This document shows positions 5,027 to 9,680 of a DNA stretch of 9,680 nt, piece after piece. A program made the position numbers and the translations under genes. Each line of letters begins with the position of its first letter. Within the stretch, counting starts at the first letter, position 1. Below the pieces are notes generated by a model. The model did not search any database. It was not told where the DNA came from and was given only the letters and a program-made list of their open reading frames with translations. The stretch is from assembly GCA_910588405.1 (NCBI GenBank), contig CAJUPT010000056.1, positions 1-9,680 on the forward strand, written 5' to 3'. Origin of the DNA: an uncultured Lachnospiraceae bacterium. Lineage in GTDB: Bacteria; Bacillota; Clostridia; Lachnospirales; Lachnospiraceae.

Positions 5027-6046
5027 ATGAAGGAAAAACTGGAACAGATTAAAGCAGAGGCGCTGGCGCGGATTGAAGAAGCCGGTGCTCTGGAAAAGCT
5101 GAATGATATCCGGGTGGCTTATCTGGGGAAGAAGGGTGAGCTGACCTCGGTATTAAAAGGCATGAAGGACGTGGCGCCTGAGGATCGTCCCCGGGTGGGG
5201 CAGATGGTCAATGACGTGCGGGCTCTTTTGGAGGAGCGGCTGGAAAACGCAAAAACCGTGCTGGCCAGAGCGGCCAGGGAAGAACAGATGTCCAAAGAGG
5301 AAATCGACGTCACCCTGCCGTCCCAAAAGGCGGAGATCGGCCATAAGCATCCGAACACGGTGGCATTGGAGGAAGTGGAGCGGATATTTATCGGCATGGG
5401 ATATGAGGTTGTGGAAGGCCCGGAAATAGAATATGACTACTACAATTTCGAGGCGCTGAACATCCCGGCCAATCACCCGGCCAAGGACGAGCAGGATACT
5501 TTTTATATCAATGATAAAATCTTACTTAGAACCCAGACCTCCCCGGTTCAGGTCAGAACAATGGAGCGTCAAAAACCGCCGATCCGTATGATTGCGCCGG
5601 GCCGGGTATTCCGTTCCGACGAGGTGGATGCCACCCATTCCCCCTCCTTTCATCAGATTGAGGGAATGGTCATTGATAAAAATATCACATTTGCCGATTT
5701 GAAAGGTACGTTGGCGCAGTTTGCCGTGGAACTGTTCGGAGAGAATACGAAGGTAAAATTCCGCCCTCATCATTTTCCGTTTACGGAGCCAAGTGCCGAG
5801 GTGGATGTGACCTGTTTTAAATGCGGTGGTGCCGGATGCCGGTTCTGCAAGGGTTCCGGCTGGATAGAGATTTTAGGCTGCGGCATGGTTCATCCCAAGG
5901 TGCTCCGCATGAGCGGCATCGACCCGGAGGAGTACTCCGGATTTGCCTTCGGTGTGGGGCTTGAGCGGATCGCTTTATTGAAATATGAGATTGACGATAT
6001 GCGGCTGCTTTATGAGAATGATATTCGGTTTTTGAAGCAGTTCTAA
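5027..6046 (+). CDS. pheS: Phenylalanyl-tRNA synthetase alpha subunit
   Basis: PheS is the catalytic subunit of the cytoplasmic alpha2-beta2 enzyme that charges tRNA-Phe. The 339-residue product has an N-terminal coiled-coil arm (1-85) for tRNA contact and a class II catalytic core (about 105-339). Seen motifs: motif 1 region from HPNTVALEEVERIF (108), motif 2 FRSDEVDATHSPSFHQIEG (195-213), the Phe pocket FPFTEPSAEVDV (250-261), the Cys cluster CFKCGGAGCRFC (263-274) and motif 3 GVGLERIA (309-316). The start is ATG 5027, because AAGGAG (5015-5020) lies 6 nt before it; an in-frame ATG at 5012 precedes that ribosome binding site and would overlap it. A length of 339 is normal. The gene follows the T-box terminator by 45 nt and is followed by pheT after 127 nt. 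Confidence 0.97.
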   Translation: MKEKLEQIKAEALARIEEAGALEKLNDIRVAYLGKKGELTSVLKGMKDVAPEDRPRVGQMVNDVRALLEERLENAKTVLARAAREEQMSKEEIDVTLPSQKAEIGHKHPNTVALEEVERIFIGMGYEVVEGPEIEYDYYNFEALNIPANHPAKDEQDTFYINDKILLRTQTSPVQVRTMERQKPPIRMIAPGRVFRSDEVDATHSPSFHQIEGMVIDKNITFADLKGTLAQFAVELFGENTKVKFRPHHFPFTEPSAEVDVTCFKCGGAGCRFCKGSGWIEILGCGMVHPKVLRMSGIDPEEYSGFAFGVGLERIALLKYEIDDMRLLYENDIRFLKQF

Positions 6047-6173
6047 AAAATAAAAACAGCAAAGATCCGAACAAGCCCCGAAAGGATTTACGGACGTATA
6101 GCGGCCGGAAATTTTTCCTAAGCAAGGGGTTTGGGAGGACTGTAGCGGAACTTAATATAGGAGATATAAGCTT

Positions 6174-8594
6174 ATGAATACAGCATTATCATGGATCAAA
6201 GCCTACGTGCCGGATCTGGATGTGACGGATCAGCAGTATACGGACGCGATGACGCTGACCGGGACAAAGGTGGAAGGCTTCGAGAGGTTAGATAAAAATC
6301 TGGAAAAAATCGTAGTGGGACAGATCCTGTCCATAGAGCGCCATCCCGATGCGGACAAACTGATTGTCTGCCAGGTGGATGTGGGAATGGAAACCGTTCA
6401 GATTGTAACCGGCGCGCCCAATGTGAAGGTGGGAGATAAGGTGCCGGTGGTACTGGACGGCGGCAAGGTGGCCGGCGGCCACGACGGCGGGCCGCTGCCG
6501 GAAAACGGTATTAAGATCAAGAAAGGAAAGCTGAGGGGTGTTGTTTCCAGCGGTATGATGTGCTCCATCGAGGAGCTGGGATCTTCCAGGGATATGTATC
6601 CGGACGCGCCGGAAGAGGGCATTTATATTATGAAGGAGGATGCGCCGGTGGGCGCTGACGCCATCGAACTTCTGGGGCTGCGGGATACGGTATTTGAGTA
6701 TGAAATTACCTCAAACAGGGTGGATTGTTACAGTATTTTAGGAATTGCCAGAGAGGCGGCCGTGACCTTTGGAAAAGCATACTGTCCGCCAAAGCCTGCG
6801 GCGACCGGAAATGAGGAAAAAGCTTCTGATTATATTCAGGTAGAGGTTCAGGATGAAGGGCTGTGCCCCCGTTATTGCGCGAGGGTGGTGAAGAATATCA
6901 AGATCGGGCCGTCGCCGGAATGGATGAAGAGAAGGCTGGCGGCTTCGGGCATCCGTCCGATCAACAACCTGGTGGATATCACCAACTATGTGATGGAGGA
7001 GTTCGGCCAGCCCATGCATGCTTTTGACATGCGTAATATTGCGGGAAACAAGATTATCGTGCGCAGGGCGGCGGACGGCGACGAGTTCCAGACGCTGGAC
7101 GGCCAGATGCGCAAGCTGGATCACGATGTGCTGATGATCTGCGACGCCGAAAAGGAAATCGGCATCGCCGGCATTATGGGCGGTGAAAATTCCAAAATCG
7201 TAGACGACGTGACCACCGTTTTATTTGAGGCGGCCTGCTTCGACGGAACGAATATCCGTCTTTCCGCCAAACGGCTGGGCATGCGGACTGACGCTTCCGC
7301 CAAGTTCGAGAAGGGGCTTGACCCGAATAATGCCCAGGCTGCCATCGACCGTGCCTGCCAGCTGATCGAGGAGTTAGGCTGCGGTGAAGTGGTAGGCGGC
7401 ATGGTGGATTGTTATCCCAACCCGAAAAAACCCTGGAGAGTGCCTTTTGACTGGCAGAAAGTGAATAAGCTGCTGGGTACGGACATTCCCGAGCAGGAGA
7501 TGCTTCATATATTTGAGCGGCTAGAGCTGGGTTACGACAGCGAGAAGAAGGAGGTTATCGTTCCTACCTTCCGCCAGGATCTGGAATGCGGCGCCGATAT
7601 CGCGGAGGAAGTGGCCAGATTTTTCGGTTACGATAAGATACCCACCACATTGCCGGGCGGAGAGGGTACGGCAGGGAAGCTGTCCTTTAAGCTGCGGGTG
7701 GAAGAGCTGGCCAGAAGCGTGGCGGAATACTGTGGCTTCTCCCAGGCGATGACCTACTCCTTTGAAAGCCCCAGGGTGTTTGATAAGCTGTCCCTGGCCG
7801 CGGATGATCCGATGCGCCGGGCGATCACCATTATGAATCCGTTGGGAGAGGACTACAGCATTATGCGTACCAGCGTCATTAACGGTATGCTGACATCGCT
7901 GTCCGTCAATTATAACAGAAGAAATAAAAATATTCATCTGTATGAGCTGGGAAATATTTACCTGCCCAAGGAATTGCCGCTTACGGAGCTGCCGGATGAG
8001 CGGATGCAGCTGATGCTGGGCTTCTATGGCGACGGCGATTTCTTCGCGATGAAAGGGGTTGTGGAGGAATTTCTGGAGCAGGCGGGGCTGAAAAACAAGC
8101 TGGTCTGCGACCCGTCCCGAAAAAAACCTTTCCTGCATCCCGGACGCCAGGCGGAGCTGATTTATGACGGAAAGGTGATCGGCTGGATCGGCGAGGTGCA
8201 TCCGGATGTGACGGACCGGTATGAGATAGGCGAGCGGACATATCTGGCTGATCTGGATATGCCGGGTATTACGGAGCTGGCTTCCTTTGATAAGAAGTAT
8301 GTTGGCATCGCCAGGTATCCGGCAGTGACCAGGGATATCAGCATGGTGGCGAAAAAGGAAATCCGTGTGGGTCAGATTGAGGAAGTGATCGAAAAATTCG
8401 GCGGGAAGCTTTTGGAAAGCTATCATCTGTTCGACGTTTACGAGGGCAGCCAGATTGCGAAGGGCTATAAGTCGGTGGCCTATTCCATTACCTTCCGGGC
8501 AAAAGACCGGACGCTGGAGGATAAGGAAGTGGGCAAGGTGATGGATAAGATTCTCGGCGGGCTGAAAGAGCTGGGGATCGAGCTGCGGATGTAG
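6174..8594 (+). CDS. pheT: Phenylalanyl-tRNA synthetase beta subunit
   Basis: PheT binds tRNA-Phe, edits mischarged Tyr-tRNA-Phe and completes the alpha2-beta2 enzyme. The 806-residue product shows the usual domains: N-terminal part, an EMAP-II-like OB tRNA-binding domain at about 45-155 (HPDADKLIVCQVDVG, IVTGAPNV, SSGMMCSIEELG), the B3/B4 editing domain about 210-400 (RPINNLVDITNYVM, GQPMHAFD, GIMGGENS), B5 about 405-480, the catalytic-like core (YSFESP, NPLGEDYSIMRTS) and a C-terminal ferredoxin-like anticodon-binding domain (about 712-806, ARYPAVTRDISMV to the end). GGAG lies 10 nt before ATG 6174. The 127-bp gap to pheS is longer than the usual near-contiguous spacing and shows no promoter match I would trust; AAGCCCC and GGGGTTT in it could pair. 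Confidence 0.97.
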   Translation: MNTALSWIKAYVPDLDVTDQQYTDAMTLTGTKVEGFERLDKNLEKIVVGQILSIERHPDADKLIVCQVDVGMETVQIVTGAPNVKVGDKVPVVLDGGKVAGGHDGGPLPENGIKIKKGKLRGVVSSGMMCSIEELGSSRDMYPDAPEEGIYIMKEDAPVGADAIELLGLRDTVFEYEITSNRVDCYSILGIAREAAVTFGKAYCPPKPAATGNEEKASDYIQVEVQDEGLCPRYCARVVKNIKIGPSPEWMKRRLAASGIRPINNLVDITNYVMEEFGQPMHAFDMRNIAGNKIIVRRAADGDEFQTLDGQMRKLDHDVLMICDAEKEIGIAGIMGGENSKIVDDVTTVLFEAACFDGTNIRLSAKRLGMRTDASAKFEKGLDPNNAQAAIDRACQLIEELGCGEVVGGMVDCYPNPKKPWRVPFDWQKVNKLLGTDIPEQEMLHIFERLELGYDSEKKEVIVPTFRQDLECGADIAEEVARFFGYDKIPTTLPGGEGTAGKLSFKLRVEELARSVAEYCGFSQAMTYSFESPRVFDKLSLAADDPMRRAITIMNPLGEDYSIMRTSVINGMLTSLSVNYNRRNKNIHLYELGNIYLPKELPLTELPDERMQLMLGFYGDGDFFAMKGVVEEFLEQAGLKNKLVCDPSRKKPFLHPGRQAELIYDGKVIGWIGEVHPDVTDRYEIGERTYLADLDMPGITELASFDKKYVGIARYPAVTRDISMVAKKEIRVGQIEEVIEKFGGKLLESYHLFDVYEGSQIAKGYKSVAYSITFRAKDRTLEDKEVGKVMDKILGGLKELGIELRM

Positions 8595-8622
8595 GACGAT
8601 GCGAAAGTAGGACGATGCAAAT
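8591..8622 (+). repeat. 16-bp tandem duplication spanning the pheT stop codon
   Basis: GTAGGACGATGCGAAA (8591-8606) is followed directly by GTAGGACGATGCAAAT (8607-8622); 13 of 16 positions agree, the first 12 exactly. The duplicated unit includes the pheT TAG, so a second TAG lies at 8608-8610. No convincing terminator is visible between pheT and the next gene. Confidence 0.75.
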
Positions 8623-8659
8623 AAAAAAACCGGGCGGATTTTAGCCGGATGATAAAGAA

Positions 8660-9022
8660 ATGGATATCTATAAACGAATCGGCGCCGTATGCCGGATGAT
8701 CCCGGAAGGCGCTGTGGCCTCCTACGGCCAGATCGCTCTGCTGTGCGGAAAGCCCCGGAATGCCCGGCAGGTAGGCTATGCGTTAAAGCATGGCCTGGCC
8801 GGGCAGGCGCCCGCCCATCGGGTGGTAAATGCTAAGGGGCTGTTAAGCGGGGCAGCCAGCTTTGAAACCTACGATATGCAGAAAATGCTACTGGAAGGAG
8901 AGGGCGTGTCCGTGACCCGGAAGGAAGAAGGCTGGCATGTGGATCTGGCACGGTACGGGTGGAAACATACGCTGGAAGAAGCTCTTCTGTTGGAAGAATA
9001 TTTCCGAGAGGAAGGAATATAA
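8660..9022 (+). CDS. Alkyltransferase-like (ATL) DNA-binding protein
   Basis: The 120-residue product has the C-terminal domain fold of O6-methylguanine-DNA methyltransferase. Visible marks are the helix-turn-helix start GAVASYGQIALLCG (17-30) with Y22 in the base-flipping position, the Arg finger in NARQVGYAL (R36), and PAHRVVN (51-57) where active enzymes have PCHRV. The reactive cysteine is replaced by A52, so the protein should bind alkylated guanine without repairing it. ATL proteins usually carry Trp there and hand lesions to nucleotide excision repair; the Ala form is less common. The C-terminal 25 residues form a charged helix (TLEEALLLEEYF). Only ATG 8660 is available, since an in-frame stop lies at 8642, and the ribosome binding site is weak. 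It sits 65 bp after pheT in the same direction and may be co-transcribed. Confidence 0.88.
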   Translation: MDIYKRIGAVCRMIPEGAVASYGQIALLCGKPRNARQVGYALKHGLAGQAPAHRVVNAKGLLSGAASFETYDMQKMLLEGEGVSVTRKEEGWHVDLARYGWKHTLEEALLLEEYFREEGI

Positions 9023-9025
9023 CAG

Positions 9026-9069
9026 AAAAAAAGAATCCGACGCCACACCTTTACGTCGGATTCTTTTTT
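9026..9069. terminator. Bidirectional intrinsic terminator between the ATL gene and rpsT
   Basis: GAATCCGACG (9033-9042) and CGTCGGATTC (9054-9063) form a perfect 10-bp stem with an 11-nt loop, flanked by seven A (9026-9032) and six T (9064-9069). It serves the plus-strand ATL gene and the convergent minus-strand rpsT. Confidence 0.93.
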
Positions 9070-9094
9070 ATGTTTAAAAATATTCCGTGATTAA

Positions 9095-9358
9095 CTACGC
9101 CATACCGTTTACAGCTTTGGTTAGACGGGAAACTTTTCTGGATGCGTTGTTCTTGTGATAAACGCCCTTGGTCTCCGCCTTGGCGATCGTAGAGATAGCA
9201 GCCTGTAACTGTGCCTGTGCGGCAGCCTTGTCGCCGGCTACGATAGCAGCATCTACTTTCTTGATCGCAGTCTTAACGCCGGATCTCACCGCTTTGTTTC
9301 TTGCAGCTCTGGTGCGGCTTACTAAAATTCTTTTTTTAGCAGACTTGATGTTAGCCAA
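9095..9358 (-). CDS. rpsT: 30S ribosomal protein S20
   Basis: S20 binds 16S rRNA early in 30S assembly. The 87-residue product shows the family sequence: MANIKSAKKR at the start (the first residue is coded by TTG), SRTRAARNKAVRS, an Ala/Gln-rich helix (AAAQAQLQAAISTIAKA) and the conserved GVYHKNNASRKVSRL before the C-terminus. The start is TTG 9356-9358, because ANIKSAKKR is the universal N-terminus and GGAGGTG lies 8-9 nt upstream. A further in-frame TTG at 9371-9373 overlaps the ribosome binding site and would add five non-conserved residues. UUG starts are known for rpsT of E. coli, where they take part in autoregulation. The gene is monocistronic and ends at a bidirectional terminator. 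Confidence 0.96.
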   Translation of the reverse strand: MANIKSAKKRILVSRTRAARNKAVRSGVKTAIKKVDAAIVAGDKAAAQAQLQAAISTIAKAETKGVYHKNNASRKVSRLTKAVNGMA

Positions 9359-9531
9359 TGTGTACACCTCCAATTATTTGATAATCGCAGTACTGGTTTG
9401 CATGAAAGCTGAAATCCGGACACGGTCGGATATTTCTGACTTTAAATGTAAACGTTCGTTATGCGGCCACAATGACGGTAGTAACCGCACAGCAACAAAT
9501 GTCATGAAAGCTGTCCGCCTCCATAACATAC
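9359..9531 (-). promoter_or_regulatory. Long 5' leader of rpsT, possibly structured
   Basis: From the predicted start near 9531 to the TTG there are about 170 nt, long for a single small gene. It contains a hairpin at 9411-9436 (GAAATCCG on the plus strand against CGGATATTTC, with a 2-nt bulge), a 5-bp TGCGG/CCGCA pairing in the middle, and the 11-nt direct repeat CATGAAAGCTG at 9401-9411 and 9503-9513. This may be an autoregulatory site for S20. I do not recognise it as a described leader class. Confidence 0.4.
9374..9505 (-). CDS. Possible 43-residue leader ORF upstream of rpsT
   Basis: ATG 9503-9505 opens a frame of 43 codons that ends at TAA 9374-9376, immediately before the GGAGG used by rpsT. 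GGAGG (9518-9522, reversed) lies 12 nt upstream of this ATG. An in-frame ATG at 9527-9529 would give 51 residues but would start almost at the predicted 5' end of the RNA. The product (MTFVAVRLLPSLWPH and on to TAIIK) resembles nothing I know. A frame of this length can arise by chance, so it is a candidate only; its end position would permit translational coupling to rpsT. Confidence 0.22.
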   Translation of the reverse strand: MTFVAVRLLPSLWPHNERLHLKSEISDRVRISAFMQTSTAIIK

Positions 9532-9537
9532 TATAGT

Positions 9538-9566
9538 AGTTTAGCGGATATTTTCCTGCCTGTCAA
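9538..9566 (-). promoter_or_regulatory. Sigma-A promoter of rpsT
   Basis: On the minus strand a perfect TTGACA (9561-9566) is followed after 17 bp by TAAACT (9538-9543, 4 of 6). Just downstream is ACTATAGT, which offers an alternative -10 without a matching -35. Confidence 0.6.
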
Positions 9567-9672
9567 TACATATTCTGAGAAAAAAAGAAAAAAATAGATA
9601 AAAACAGCGGCTGCGGCAGTAGCGGAACTATAACAACGGAAGCCCCTGAGATGCACGGAAGGATTAACAGAC

Positions 9673-9680
9673 ATGGAACA
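9673..9680 (+). CDS. Start of the next gene, possibly gpr (partial)
   Basis: ATG 9673-9675 has GGAAGG (9657-9662) 10 nt upstream, and two further codons begin before the window ends (Met-Glu-His/Gln). In Bacillus and many Clostridia the gene divergent to rpsT is gpr, the germination protease that degrades small acid-soluble spore proteins. The identity rests on gene order alone, since only eight bases of coding sequence are visible. No clear sigma-F or sigma-G promoter was found in 9541-9672. Confidence 0.35.

Noticed and set aside
6141..6152. GTAGCGGAACT shared with about 9629-9640
   Set aside because: An 11-nt match between two places in 9.7 kb is expected by chance, and the flanks do not continue the similarity.
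7521..8426. Long minus-strand open frame of 301 codons opposite pheT
   Set aside because: It lies fully antisense to the well-matched pheT, has no recognisable domain, and is rich in His, Arg and Gln as expected of a shadow of a GC-biased gene.
8630..8647. CCGG...CCGG hairpin after pheT as a terminator
   Set aside because: Only about five pairs with a bulge and no T-run after it; not enough for a terminator call.
9168..9536. Plus-strand frame of 122 codons opposite rpsT
   Set aside because: The Ala/Leu-rich translation is the mirror of the S20 sequence; it has no ribosome binding site of note.
9543..9574. Possible sigma-F/G promoter for the gene starting at 9673 (CGGATA and CATATTC)
   Set aside because: The -35 matches at 4 of 6 and the spacing of 18 bp is too long for these sigma factors.

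Overview
The window looks like a chromosomal segment from an endospore-forming Clostridia bacterium, most likely Lachnospiraceae-like. The indications are a cotJABC spore-coat operon, a T-box-controlled pheST operon, strong AGGAGG-type ribosome binding sites, mid-range GC, and rpsT lying divergent to what is probably the spore protease gene gpr, an arrangement known in Bacillus and Clostridia. The species cannot be named from the sequence.

Layout. (1) 1-1030: the cotJ operon on the minus strand (cotJA, cotJB, cotJC, overlapping starts and stops, sigma-E-type -10). cotJC is intact only for its first 62 or so codons. At about 229-239 it runs into foreign sequence, and within 100 bp of that junction lies the 3' end of a plus-strand gene resembling the C-terminus of a large serine recombinase. 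This looks like the end of an integrated element that interrupts a sporulation gene, and it is the most interesting point of the window. (2) 1180-2869: a stand-alone left-handed beta-helix acyltransferase resembling the C-terminal half of GlmU, convergent with a YihY/BrkB-family membrane protein. (3) 3000-4508: an unrecognised coiled-coil protein and a lipoprotein, each with its own sigma-A promoter and a dyad near the start of the transcript. (4) 4561-8594: promoter, perfect 18-bp palindrome, phenylalanine T-box leader with terminator, pheS and pheT. (5) 8660-9022: an alkyltransferase-like protein of the O6-methylguanine-DNA methyltransferase fold with the catalytic cysteine replaced by alanine. 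(6) 9026-9680: a bidirectional terminator, rpsT on the minus strand with a TTG start and a leader of about 170 nt that contains a small reading frame, then the likely start codon of the next plus-strand gene at the edge.

How the parts relate. pheS and pheT form one enzyme whose expression is read out by uncharged tRNA-Phe through the T-box. cotJA-C form one coat module, in which the manganese-catalase-like CotJC cannot be made whole unless the element is excised. The other genes are independent transcription units typical of the core genome of this group. No CRISPR array, tRNA or rRNA gene was seen.
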